Positions 11,873 to 23,038 are shown, counted from the first letter of the stretch. The stretch: DNA of 64,000 nucleotides from Membranipora membranacea (GCA_914767715.1 OU612075.1:2418001-2482000); one strand, 5' to 3'. Numbers and translations: made by a program. The notes: generated from the sequence alone by a model not told the origin.

Positions 11873-12676
11873 ATGGCTACTGCTGTGTATTGATGATGAG
11901 CAGGCTAAAACATTGTGGGAAGAGTGGTGTGAAAGACTAGACCAATATTTTATTGCAAATGGTGTTGACAAAACCAAAGAAACTGATGTTCCAAAGTGTA
12001 AGGCTATATTTCTGTCAAGAGTAGGCAGAAAGTGCTATTCGTTGATAAGAACGCTGTGTCACCCAGACAAACCAGACACCAAATCATTAGATGATTTACA
12101 AAAGTTAGTCAAAGGCCACCTGTCTCCAGCTCCTGTAGTCATAGCAGAGAGATATGTTTTTTATAATAGAAGACAAACAGCGGATGAGTCCGTGTCAGAG
12201 TTTTTAAATGCCTTGAGAAAACTAGCAGAGACATGTAGTTTTGAAGCATTTAGGGAGGAAGCACTGAGAAATATGTTTGTGATTGGTCTACGTGACCGGG
12301 ATACCCAGAAAAAACTTTTAGGTGAGCAAAACCTCACCTTAGTGGGTGCTTTCAATACAGCTCAAGGACATGAGCGTGCTAGAAAGCATGTGGACAACAT
12401 GACAGGAGAAATTCACAAACTGCAATTCTCAGGTAAGAAATCTAAGATTTTAGAAATAAAGAGAGTACCAAAAGCTCTCGTGCTTGTTTCCATTGCGGTA
12501 AAGAAGGGCATTTCAAAGCTGACTGTCCAGATAGGAAAAGTTTCACAGGCACACCTAAGACTAGTAAACACAAATATAGGTAACAAAAGGTTTACAAAGT
12601 GGATCAAACGAAAACAGTTGCTAGTTCAGACTCAGAATCTGAATACGATGATCATTTATACATGCAGTTAGGGTGA
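11873..12676 (+). pseudogene. gag: gag (capsid/nucleocapsid), disrupted
   Basis: Structural protein gene of the LTR element. The only plausible start codon (11873-11875) reads six codons into TGA (11891-11893). The main gag frame is open from about 11889, one base out of phase, so the N-terminus is frameshifted. The capsid-type region (11913-12440) has the usual helical pattern with LRNMFVIGL and a leucine-rich stretch. A second frame change near 12443-12450 is needed to reach the CCHC zinc knuckle (first Cys codon at 12485-12487). After the knuckle that frame meets TAA at 12581-12583, then an acidic serine-rich tail ends at TGA 12674-12676. Three lesions make a functional Gag unlikely. Confidence 0.85.
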
Positions 12677-15600
12677 GCAAAGTTGGTGAATCTAAAAGGG
12701 TAGGCCTACCCCCATTTATGATACAGATGAGGGTAAATGATGTACCTTTGGATTTGGAACTAGACACAGGTGCTGCAGTGTCAGTTATATCACTAAAGCA
12801 GTTCAAAACCCTTGGTGTTGAAAAGTTGGAACCAAGTGATGTAGGCCTTACAACGATAACAGGGCAACCAATCAAAGTTCTTGGGGAATGTAAAGTAAAT
12901 GTTAAGTATCATGACGCTGTTTATAGTGATATGCCTTTGATTGTTGCAGAGTCAAAGGGTCCTGCTCTACTTGGACGTGATTGGCTTGCAAAGATACAGG
13001 TAGACTGGAAGTTCATCAAGTCACTGAAGGAAAATAACTAGTAAGACTAGTAAAGAACTAGTCGTTTGGTACACAAGTACAGCACTTTGTTTGATGGTCA
13101 ACTTGGCAAGGTGAAAGATATTAAGGTCAAGCTAGAGCTGAAAGGAGGGGCTACACCTCGATTTTTCAAACCAAGATCAGTACCGTATGCAGTGAGAGAA
13201 CCCATCAAAGAGGAGCTGGACAGACTTGTGTCAGAAGGTATTCTTTCAAGGATTGATTACAGTGAGTGGGGAGCTCCAATGGTACCGATGAAGAAGCCAT
13301 CAGGAAAGTACAGAATATGTGGAGACTACTCTGTGACCATCAATCCGCATCTGAAGGTGCCAGAACACCCGATGCCAAACATTGAAGAATTACTGACAAA
13401 GCTAAACGGAGGGGAAAAGTTTACTAAGCTAGATCTCTCTCAAGCATACCAACAGATTGAGCTTGACGAGGACTCTCAGGCTTATGTGGCTATCAACACT
13501 CACTGTGGGTTGTTTGCACCAACCAGAGTCCCTTACGGCATATCAGCAGCACCATCATTGTTTCAAAGTGTGATGGATAGAGTGCTCCAGGGTTTGGATT
13601 GTGGATGCTATCTTGATGACATCATTGTCACTGGAAAGAATGATCAGGAACATTTACACAATCTGGAGGAAGTTCTGAGCCGTCTTAGCAAGTATGGTTT
13701 CAAGCTGCAACGCTCCAAATGTGAATACATGATGCCTTCAATACAGTACCTAGGAAATGTGGTAGATAAGAATGGCATCAGGAAAGATCCTTGCGCAACA
13801 GAGGCAATAAGAGATGCGCCAGCACCAAAGAACTCGGGAGAAATGAGGTCATTTTTAGGCCTGGCAAACCAGTATAGAAAGTTTGTGGATAACATGTCTA
13901 CCTTAGCAGCACCACTAAATGAGTTACTCCAGCACAAGCAGAGATGGAAGTGGACAGCTGAGAGACAACACTCATTTGACAGGATCAAGAGAAAAATTAC
14001 AGAGGACACAGTACTGGCTCACTATTACCCTAAGGAGGAGATTTATCTAGCTGTGGATGCTTCTCCAGTAGGATTAGGAGCAGTAATAAGTCATGGATGA
14101 GGCAAACATGAGAGGCCAATAGCATTTGCCTCACGTACTCTGACTGATGCTGAAAAGAACTATTCTCAGATTGACAGAGAAGCTCTAGCCATAATATATG
14201 GTATCAAGAAGTTTCATTACTATCTATATGGTAGAACATTTGTATTATACTCGGACAATCAACCACTATGTCATATACTAGGATCTCGAAAGGGGCTCCC
14301 CAGCCTTGAAGCTGCAAGGATTCTCAGATGGGCTATTGGAATAGCGGGATATACATTCCAGGTGCAACACAGACCAGGAAGCAAGAATGGTTGTGCTGAT
14401 GCACTGTCACGTTTGCCACTAAAGAAAACGGAGACGAATCCCGAGATCATCAAATGGACACAGGAAGCTAGAGAGTGTAATACTGAAGTTCTCGCTTCAC
14501 TCCCAGTAACAGCTAGACAGATTGCACGTCAAACTCGTACAGATCCAATACTTTCCAAAGTAATGCACTGTGTGAAGACTGGCTGGCCAGCAGTGTCTGA
14601 AGCAACACTGGAAGTTTATCATCATAAAAGGAATGAAATAACGATAGAAGATGGCTGCCTTCTGTGGGGAAATCGCGTTATTATACCCAACAAACTGAGA
14701 TTTAAACTTCTGGAGGAGCTTCATCAGGGTCACCAAGGCATTGTGAAGATGAAGGCACTGGCAAGAATTCATTTCTGGTGGCCTAAAATTGATAAAGAGA
14801 TTGAGGCAGAAGTAAGGAAATGCTCACCATGTCAGCAGAATGCTGAAAGCCCACCTCAACTGTCCCACAACTCATGGGCTTGGCCGGATCGACCATGGAG
14901 AAGGGTACATATAGACTTCGCACAGTTTGAAGGAGATTACTACTTTGTCATGGTAGACGCATTCTCAAAGTGGACAGAGGTTATCCTGATGTCAAGAAGT
15001 ACCAATGCGGAGCGCACCATCGAAGCTCTGAGAAGTGTCTTCTCAAGACAAGGGCTATGTGAGGAGATCGTTGCAGACAACGGACCACCTTTTCCTAGCC
15101 TGGAATTACAGAAGTTTCTCCAGAAAAATGGAGTTAAGAGCATATTCTCAGCACCATTTCATCCATCATCAAACGGAGCCGCAGAAAGGTTTGTAAAAAC
15201 ATTGAAACGAGGGTTAAAGTAGAGCAACGGTAAGTTCTCTAAACTACATCGATTGCATGAGTTTTTATTAGTGTACCGCTCAACACCTCATTCTTTGACT
15301 GGTCAAACACCCTCAGAAATGCTCATGGGCCGTAGAATTCGCACTAGGCTTGATTTGGTGAGACCGGATATGAGGGCTCGTATCACTCAAGAATCAGGAG
15401 GGGTGCAGCATCCCCGTGCGTTTGTTATTGGAGATCCAGTAATGGCTCGAGACTATCGAAACATTAGGAAACCTGGGTGGTTATCAGGCGTAGTAGTTGC
15501 CAAAATGTCACCTGTCACTTACAGCATACAGGTCGAACTGAGGGGCGAGTTGGTAATTTGGAAAAGGCATGTAGACCAGCTTAAGGCCTGTGAATTAGAT

Positions 15601-15909
15601 AATTTTGAGGAGGGAAAGGAGTTTGAAGTCAATGATAGAAGCAAATCTCTGTTTAGAAATAACATGTCATCTTCTTCTGTTGTAGATAGGGAGGTTGGCC
15701 AAATTCCAGCAGAGACTACATTTAACGAGAGGCCTGAATCAGAAGATACTCCCCCACTATATTCGGCAGTCACCGGTGCCGCTGCCAGTACTGCGGTGGA
15801 GGGTCAGGAGTTTACTGAGGTGCCAGCGGCCACACCAGCTCAACAGATAAGACCACGCAGACAACGCCGCCTCCCGACTTTCCTTAAAGACTACGATATG
15901 ACTGTTTAG
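12652..15909 (+). pseudogene. pol: pol (protease, RT, RNase H, integrase), disrupted
   Basis: One reading frame, -1 relative to gag and overlapping its end by 25 nt. Aspartic protease: DTG (codons from about 12763) and LLGRDW. Reverse transcriptase: LDLSQAYQQ and the YLDD catalytic motif near 13609. RNase H: the VDASP start near 14053, then DREAL and DNQPL. Integrase: an HH-CC zinc region near 14720-14840, then a D,D-35-E core (DNGP near 15075; E of GAAERF near 15184). A chromodomain is not seen. In-frame stops: a cluster at 13039-13053 (TAG, TAA, one sense codon, TAG, TAA) between protease and RT; TGA 14098-14100 within RNase H; TAG 15220-15222 after the integrase core. All catalytic residues I can locate are still present. 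Confidence 0.9.
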
Positions 15910-15937
15910 AATCATTGTTGATGTAATTTTATATAGC

Positions 15938-15946
15938 GTGGGAGAA
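15938..15946 (+). promoter_or_regulatory. Polypurine tract
   Basis: GTGGGAGAA directly precedes the 3' LTR, as expected for the plus-strand primer of an LTR retrotransposon. Confidence 0.7.
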
Positions 15947-16222
15947 TGTTATGTATTACAGTTTTGTTATTATCCTTTAGTAGTTTCACTTTGTAAAGTG
16001 AAAGTCCTTTATGTTATCTATTACTTGATTGGTATTTCATTATTGTAAAGGCTCTTTTTATTGGCCTATTTTAATCATTCGTCTGCATCCTTTTTGTTAG
16101 TTGTATATTAGATGTTAAACAAAGAAGATGCTTTGTTTAATAAGTTAAGAATAAATAAACTTGTTAGCTTAGGGTTTTAAAGCTAGCACAACCAAATAGA
16201 TGTCCAATCCATATACAGCTCA
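15947..16222 (+). repeat. 3' LTR
   Basis: 276 bp, same sequence as the 5' LTR. It is followed by the second ACATT target duplication (16223-16227). Confidence 0.95.
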
Positions 16223-16562
16223 ACATTGAAGATATTTACGGAAGACGAGCAATGACAAACACTTATTTTTATTTTTACCAAAAAAAAAATTATGTGTCAC
16301 CCCTCGGCTTCGCTATTTGCCCGGGCTATGACAGGGAAAATTTTGATAATCAGCAGGTAAAAAAAAGTTTGTCAGTACTCGGCTAGACAAAGAGAGAGGG
16401 TAACTCCCAGTAACAGTGAGTTATCCTAGCCTGAATTAGAGCTCTTATGCAATCGGTAACAGGTTTAGTGGGCGTGTCTTTTCTTGGCGGCAATAACGAG
16501 GTCACTCAGTTCTCTGAATGTTGACAATAGCAAAGCATCAAAAAGTAGGTAGTAGTTATAGT

Positions 16563-16660
16563 CATGAGCCCCTGGGACTTACATGTCTTTACTTTGCCAA
16601 TGTCCAGTATCAACCACTGGACATTGGCAAAGTAAAGACATTAGGACCCAGGGGCCCATG
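16563..16660. mobile_element. Foldback element, family 2 (hAT-like duplication)
   Basis: 98 bp made of two arms of about 45 bases that start CATGAGCCCCTGGG and CATGGGCCCCTGGG on opposite strands and meet at CCAGTATCAACCACTGG. The flanks GTTATAGT (16555-16562) and GGTATAGT (16661-16668) form an 8-bp duplication with one mismatch, the size made by hAT transposases. A one-armed relative lies at 23740-23790. Confidence 0.75.
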
Positions 16661-17602
16661 GGTATAGTTCACTCATTGCTGTCAATATTTATTTATTAAT
16701 TAAGCCTGAGCAGGATAAGCCAAGAAGATGAGGAGCTGGGAGTTCTATGGAATATGCAAACCAAATATGAGTATGCTACTATATATATGGCTATCTATAT
16801 GAGCTTGAAAGTAATGATCTGATCTGATGATCATTGCAATGAACTCCCTCTTTCATTGTTCATTAATGTAAGTACATGGGAGGTGCAAATCACCCATCCT
16901 CATGTGGACATGAAAAAATCCATTATGTGATGTGAGTAGTCAGTAATAATTGTAACTACAGTTAATGCACAGGACTTAGTCACATACATGTGACCGACCT
17001 TGGTGTTTGTATTGGTCAAATCAAGGAGAAACCTGTTACTCCTTAGTCATATGTATGTGACTACACACATAGATTTCATGATGATGATGATGATCGGAGT
17101 GAGTCACTGGAGCGATAATAATATTCAATATTGTGATTGACAATGATATTTATCCATCGGACTCTTGCAGAGGGTCACCTCCTTTGGAGCATAGCTATAT
17201 GTATTCTTATTTTTGTGGTGATGTGTCACTGCCGCTTCTATGTCTGGTTTCTTTCTTTGTAACCAAACCGCACCTTTTTCTCATCTAACCTACAAATCTA
17301 CCAACATTGAGATGTTGACAACCTACATTACCAGACATCATCACTCTAATCTGCTTATCATCTGCCTCATGCTTACCCCGAAAGGGACGTCAGAGTATCC
17401 TAAAGTTAGTTAGAGTGCTCTGAAGCCATCAGCATGTGCCCCAACCATTAGCTACTCTGGCTGGCTGGCTGACCAACATGAACTTGATCAGCTTACATCA
17501 TGATCTCGATTCTCAGCAGCTAATTGCCAGATCGGAACCAAACTTTGCGTGAAACACTAGCATAAAAATTTAATAGACAGTTTTGTTATGTGAATCTTTC
17601 AG

Positions 17603-17725
17603 GTGGAACTTTGGATTTGTAAAGATGGTAATGGTAATGACTGCCCTGGTTTCCAGTCGACAGATGACATCTCTCAATACTATCATCGCCTCCATGAGGC
17701 CGCTGCTCTCTCTTTATTGATATGA
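17603..17725 (+). other. Exon-like open segment inside the TIR element
   Basis: A good acceptor (TGAATCTTTCAG, ending 17602) is followed by 40 sense codons and TGA. The peptide begins VELWICKDGNGNDCPGF and looks protein-like, with two cysteines. No matching donor or downstream exon could be phased with it, and I do not recognise the family. It could be part of a captured gene or of a decayed transposase. Confidence 0.25.
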
Positions 17726-17963
17726 TACAAATTTGCATAGCATAGGTGTAGGCTTGATGTCATCATGGATTGGATTAATATGACAATCCATGCTGTCATC
17801 TTGTAGATCATTTACTATATAACACCTCTGCAAACATTTATCTGTAAAGTGACCATTTTTTCTGTCTCTGCTATAGTTCAAACTCTCACACCCTCTCATC
17901 CTCGCTGTCGCATTGGTTAACTTAATTATTTGTATATAGGCATAGCTGTTAAATCCACATTCT

Positions 17964-18190
17964 CGACAGGGTGGTGTAGTGGTTAGAATTTGAGAGTTGC
18001 AGGTTCGAATCCCAGTCACTACTCATGCTGCTAAAGGAGGTGAGCTCTCCGGACAATAGACTAGCTTGCCCACCCTAACTTTGTACAAGTGTGCACTGAT
18101 TAAATGAGTTGTATCATTGATCTTATGAACAAATATTCTCATTGGCCCCGAAAAGGGCCATGAATTGCAAATAAAGTGAATATTATATAT
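17964..18190 (+). mobile_element. tRNA-derived SINE
   Basis: A perfect Pol III A box (TGGTGTAGTGG, 17972-17982) and a perfect B box (GGTTCGAATCC, 18002-18012) sit only 19 bases apart. That is too close for a normal tRNA cloverleaf but usual in decayed SINE heads. A body of about 170 bp follows, ending in the self-complementary word GGCCCCGAAAAGGGCC and an A-rich AATAAAGTG tail. The tail boundary is approximate. It lies inside the 5.5-kb TIR element. Confidence 0.65.
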
Positions 18191-18670
18191 TTGACAGCTC
18201 TGATTTTCACACACATGTGTCTCACAGCTGAAGACTAGATTAGATTTTATTTATAACAAGCGAAATGATTGTAAAAAGTTGAAAACTGTTGAAGAGGCTG
18301 AATATGATGCAGATTTGTTACATGAAAAGCGACACCCCACTCCCCCAACATGACAATCTCGATAAGAGCTTTAGTCTGCTTATACTCTGTATGAGACATT
18401 TAAGAACATCTCACCCACCAGAATCAGACTATGTACAGTCCAACAGACATTGTCAAGGCCCCAATAAGAGGCACATGGTTTCTGAATCCTTCTGCTTAGT
18501 TCATTGTTTAGTTATTTGTTCTTATCTCAATTATCTTTCTTTGAAAAAATCCTTCCGCATATGTCAACAGTCTAATCAATCAACATTCCCTTTTCCTGTG
18601 CTTTTTGATCATCGTATCCTACGCTCATTTAGCTGGGTATAATCCAATATCATTAGTTTTCTTTCAACAG

Positions 18671-18860
18671 AAACCTGCTAAATTAGCTGAAACTACAGCA
18701 AGGAGAAACCCTTCCATCCATGCAAGCTCTTACCCTGCTGCCTCTTGTCCAGCAGCATCAGGAAACACCAAACAGGAACAGAAAGCAACCAGAGACCTAA
18801 TCAGCAGAAGAAAGAGAACTCCTAACAAATTTCCACAGCAGCAATCAATGTTTGCAGAGG
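18671..18860 (+). other. Exon-like open segment inside the TIR element
   Basis: Acceptor TTTCTTTCAACAG (ending 18670), 63 open codons, donor GTAAGG (18861). The peptide is basic and Ser/Ala/Gln-rich (for example RRKRTPNKF), resembling a nuclear-localisation or linker region. No known domain is recognised. Another open segment with acceptor and donor (19163-19298) cannot be joined to it in frame directly. Its coding status is uncertain. Confidence 0.3.
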
Positions 18861-20795
18861 GTAAGGATACTGAGCTGATAATATTATATGGGAGACTAAT
18901 TTGTGGGCTCAAACTTTGCTTGGGTCACTGGAATTGAAATACCATTTTAATTACCCTAACCAAACCAGTGTTGGGTTAGGTCAGGGTTTCAATGATGGAA
19001 TGACATTTCCAGCAACCTAAGCAAACTATGCGTTGAGCACTCAAACTAGTGTGTACTGTATATGTGTACTGTATACTCTCTGTAGCCTTATCATAATTCT
19101 TACTTTGCGATGTTTTATTATCAGGGTACAATATGGTGTGTAGTGGTGAAATAGTTCAACAGTGTTTATTCAAGGTTTCCAGAAGTATGATATACACTTA
19201 TTTGAGGCATATTATACTGTTCTTTGAACCTGGAGCAAACAGGCCCACAAAACAGCTGGAGAACAAGCTTATCAAAAGGTTTGAGCAAGACAAAGCAGGT
19301 TAGTAATAGTATGATGTGCAATGATTGCGTGTATTGAAGCATCTTTTTAAAATAAAAACAATTCTTAGCCCTGACCTTCTGTCCATGCTATAACCAAACA
19401 ACTCCTATTCTTACACTATTCAGTCAATTTATTAGGACTTGGCAAAAACTCAAAACTTGGGAATTTGTCTTTGGTACTAGTACTACCCCTTTATCATTTA
19501 CAGATAAAATCTTGGGGCCTGGGGCCTTCAGGTAATCTCTAAACACAGAGCTAATCATAGAGATACTTATGTTAGTTTGCGATATTAATTAATTGTATTA
19601 GCAAACTCAATCAGGGTGCTTGGTCACTGGGTGCAGGCCCCAGAGAACTGAGAATAAGGTTCATTGCGTAAGGCAGCCCTCGCACCCTGTATTGCTATGC
19701 CTAATCCTGCATATGGTCCCAAGATTGTCATTCTGTGAGAGTGCCATGAAATGGGGACAGACTTGGGTGTTTTTTTGTGAGAAGGGTTATATATTGGGAT
19801 TATTTTTCAACATTTTATTTTGAAAAATGACCACTGTGTGGAAGTTAACCTGATGTTGAACAGTGATGGTGAACTGAGGGCAATTCATCAATAGCGTGTA
19901 AATAGACTAGTATTTTCCTGTACTGTAACAATGTTTGTATGTGCCTCCATTTCAAAAAGTTCACAAATCAACAACCAGATTTATGAAACCTAAATTTGTT
20001 ACAGTTAGAAAAGTGAAAACACAGCAAGAACTCAATACTGTACTGTACTTATCTAAAGCACCGTCAAGCTTGGAGTTTCTGTGTCTGAAATTTGCCATTG
20101 TTCAGCCAAAATTAACAGTGTGAAGTGTGATTTATACCCAAAAAGAAACATCATATAATCCAGGAAAATTCATATCATGATTTCATGAGTTTTATCACGT
20201 TGCATGTATTTATTTTTTCAGGCAGCATGGAAAAAGACATTGGAATGTGATTGCTGGTGATTGCGGTCCTAAAAGAATGTTACCTGCACCTTTGCGTTTT
20301 CACTAACAGGCCTCGTCGATGAAGGGTGCATCTATTTTCTGAGTGTATGTCACACTCGGCCAATGTATGTTTTTGATAAAATAAGTTTTAAAAAAAAAAA
20401 TTATTAGATGGTACTGCAATAAAATTTATATACAGAAGCTCATCAATATTGGTTCCTCTTCTTCTATTAATGGCAATGTTTGTGGGTAGTAATTATACAA
20501 GGCCTTCAGTTTAAATAAGGCATACAATCTGACTACAATGATGTATATCGATCAATTGTTTTTGTCAGGTTTTCACAACTTATGTACCTGTTTATGTAAA
20601 TTGTTATATCATTGTCTAATCATTCAAGTTCCACCTTAGGTTTTACTACCTGAAGACATGACAATGAGTCCCTCTCACTCCTTGGATGCACTACCAAGTA
20701 GCAAATGGCGCTTTAACTTAACTTAATCTCTTTCGATTAAAATGGGGATGTAGCAGTATATCCCGTGTCTCTGCTAATAGTTGCATAACTACTAT

Positions 20796-20919
20796 TAGTC
20801 TAAGTGCTCAGACTCCAAGGCGCAGGGAGTTACTTGAGCATGCTATCAAACTCAGGGAGAGGAGTTTGATAGTGTGCGCAAGTAACTCCCTGCGCCTTGG
20901 AGTCTAAGCACTATGACTA
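20796..20919. mobile_element. Foldback element, family 1, copy 3
   Basis: It has the same outer arms as 2946-3048 (TAGTCTAAGTGCTCAGACTCC and its complement), but the centre differs: here the loop region is ATGCTATCAAACTC...GAGTTTGATAGTGTGC, itself an inverted repeat. No flanking duplication is evident. Confidence 0.7.
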
Positions 20920-21332
20920 CATGACTATGACCCTTGAAGAAAAATCTTGTTTTGGCTTTTGATCTCCCATGTTTTTACTATTTTGAAGACTGAGTATTAT
21001 GTATCATATTTCGCAAAAGGTCTCTGTCTGTGCATGTTTTTGCTTCTATTGGCAGTTGGAGATCTCTATTCCTGTAAATTGTAAATGGTGTCCTACTATA
21101 TTTGAATCAAGCACCCTATTAAGTTTGGTAACAGATTGCAGAAGAAAACACTCTTGTTGAACTTGATTTTTCCTTGGATTGGATTTTTCCAAAAAAAAGG
21201 AAGATATTATGATGGCATCAGATCAGAAAAAAAGGGTATGGTACACAATTCCATTGGTCTAGACAAGTGTCGCTATATCTGTGATCAAGCCCAAGGACTG
21301 AAATTGACTAATTTCTTGCTGTCACTGCTGAG

Positions 21333-21527
21333 GTGTGTACTACTCATCAAAAGTCATTGGATTGCACTTGTCAGTGGAGTGTCCAGTTTAAAATCTTGAA
21401 GGATGTTGATTTAAATGTCTGCTTGACAAAAGCAAGGTGTAATCTGAGTACAACAAAAAGAAAAGCCACATATTACACTTCACATTTAAGCCACACCCAC
21501 AGCAATTACATTATTCCGATTGAGTAA
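21333..21527 (+). other. Terminal open segment next to the right TIR
   Basis: A frame of about 64 codons ends at TAA just before the right inverted repeat. It contains a Cys/His-bearing start (CTTHQKSLDCTCQW) and a basic middle. Its position suggests a possible 3' end of a gene carried by the element. No family recognised. Confidence 0.25.
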
Positions 21528-21812
21528 TACTTATATGTCAGTCTATGACTTATAGTTGTCCCCTATTTGTGTGTAGACGAGGTGAGACATGAATTATTTT
21601 ACCTGCAGGTGTACGAAATTTTATATGTCATAGTCCGGGCAAATACCGAAGCCGAGGGATGACACAGAATTTTTTTTCCAGTGTAGAAAATAAAAAATTC
21701 TTTATGTCATCGTTCGTCTTCCGTAGATACTAATTGGGTCATCTCTTTGTTGCATAAATCTTTTGACTCAGTAGCAATCCTCAAATGATGTCAGATTCCT
21801 TTGCGATGGAGT

Positions 21813-22680
21813 TTAATAAAGTCCATCTGAAAAAGAGACAGAATGAAATAACTCAGGTTCTCTTGCCATAATGTTAATTTCATTTGTTGGCGGCTTTTTA
21901 TTAGTATGAATAACTAGTCAGAGGACATTCAAATAAAAGCTGCAGTTACTAAATGCAAATGAGATGCAAGCTACGGATAATTGTCATAACAAGTTGTAAT
22001 ACTCCAGGCAGATATACTTACAGCTCTTGCGGTTATATCCGTATCCAGTGGCACGGCGTCCATATCCGTATCCGGTAGCGCGACGTCCATATCCGTATCC
22101 GCGGTTGTATCCACCATAGGTTCTGGTGACCTCGTAGGAGTGGCTGGCAGACTTGTCTTGACCGTACTTGTTGGTTTACTCAACGCTGTAGCTTCCGCTG
22201 GCAACGACCTTCTTGGCTGGGTAAGCTACACGACGTCGTATCCGCGGTTGTAGAGTCCATATCCCTTGTTGTATGCGTTGTATCCACGGTTGTAGAGTCC
22301 GTATCCCTTGTTGATTCCGTTGTTGTATCCGTATCCACGGCTGTAAACTCCGTAGGCAGACTTGGCGACCTCGTAGGAGGCGCTCCTGGAGCTGCTGTCG
22401 TAACTGTAACATAAAACCAGTGAAGTCTTTTACCGAAATGAATTGTCATCCCTCAATCAACTTAAATTGTCGCAATAGGCTGTCAGCCTAATAGTTTTCA
22501 AAAACGTATAGAGTCAAATGCATTCTATTTCTTCATAAATTTGTATGTCTTGTTTTTATTAAAATAATAATAATGATAATAATAACAATACCTTGTTTAA
22601 TAGAAATCTTTTTTGAGAGTAAAGTAGACTTACCCGGCAGCGATGGCAATGATGGCGGCGAGAGCGATGACACACTTCAT
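21813..22680 (-). pseudogene. Gly/Tyr-rich secreted protein gene GY1, broken
   Basis: The first of five paralogues. Minus-strand exons: signal-peptide exon 22680-22634 (MKCVIALAAIIAIAA), repeat exon 22403-22022, and a 14-nt last exon 21826-21813 encoding the YGLY-stop end. The splice sites are good (GTAAGT donors, TTACAG and TTTTCAG acceptors), so gene structure and promoter are preserved. The repeat exon is damaged. One G is missing near 22237 relative to GY4, which shifts the frame into TAG. Further on, the conserved SVEY Tyr codon is TAA (22178-22176). A noncoding first exon (about 23015-22963) and a TATA box lie upstream. It is the X counterpart of GY4 but has different lesions. Confidence 0.8.
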
Positions 22681-23038
22681 GATTGGGACTGAAAAAAAGC
22701 AAGGAAAATTAATAGGAAATGTTGTTGTTATCATTCATAATCTGGAGAATATCAATTTTTAAAATGGAAAAGCAGCATTGAAAAGATTCCTATTTAAATT
22801 TTTCTTTCTGTTATAAGTTAGCATGCATATGTTAATCGATGTGATGAGTTCCACAGTTGTATATATTTATAAGTTTTATCGATCAACACTTTATTTTCTA
22901 ACACATGTATCTTTTTCAACACAATATTTTACAGGTTGTAGTTGTGTTCTAGGTCTACTTACTCGGTTTGAGGTGATCAGTTGATCTGTTTCTCTGCAGG
23001 TTAAAGTCAGGAATGATTTTCTCTTGCTCTCCTCATCC

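Larger units (their letters stand above)
11219..16222 (+). mobile_element. Ty3/Gypsy LTR retrotransposon, full length, coding-defective
   Basis: A 5,004-bp element with 276-bp LTRs that begin TGTTATG and end CAGCTCA. It is flanked by the 5-bp direct repeat ACATT (11214-11218 and 16223-16227). The order is LTR, primer-binding site, gag, protease, reverse transcriptase, RNase H, integrase, polypurine tract, LTR. Integrase after RNase H marks Ty3/Gypsy. The RHVDQL motif near the integrase end and the gag type resemble K02A2.6-like elements of invertebrates. The paralogous unoccupied site at about 49998-50010 reads ACAAGACATTGAAGATATT, which proves the insertion and its target duplication. LTR identity implies a very recent insertion, yet gag and pol carry several inactivating changes. 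Confidence 0.95.
16237..21725. mobile_element. 5,489-bp element with long terminal inverted repeats
   Basis: The left end (TACGGAAGACGAGCAATGAC...) is the imperfect reverse complement of the right end (...TCGTCTTCCGTA). The match extends about 150 bp inward, including CCTCGGCTTCG.TATTTGCCCGG and CTGCAGGTAAA-like words. It is flanked by GATATT (16231-16236) and GATACT (21726-21731), a 6-bp duplication with one change. Copy Y reads GAAGATATTAATAGGGTCATC (about 50008-50028) with nothing inserted, so the boundaries are supported by an empty site. The interior shows a hAT-like foldback, a SINE, a family-1 foldback and several exon-like open segments. I recognise no transposase. The superfamily is unassigned: known classes with 6-7 bp duplications include Dada and IS3EU, but nothing here ties it to either. 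Confidence 0.8.

Noticed and set aside
12673-13041. A free-standing aspartic protease gene
   Set aside because: It is the protease part of the retrotransposon pol frame, separated from RT only by a stop cluster.
17964-18026. Possible functional tRNA gene
   Set aside because: A and B boxes are good, but the spacing is too short for a normal cloverleaf and no acceptor stem is seen. A SINE head fits better.
18289-18642. 117-codon plus-strand frame in the TIR element
   Set aside because: No recognisable motif. Its length is unremarkable for AT-rich DNA, and it overlaps the exon-like segment in another frame.
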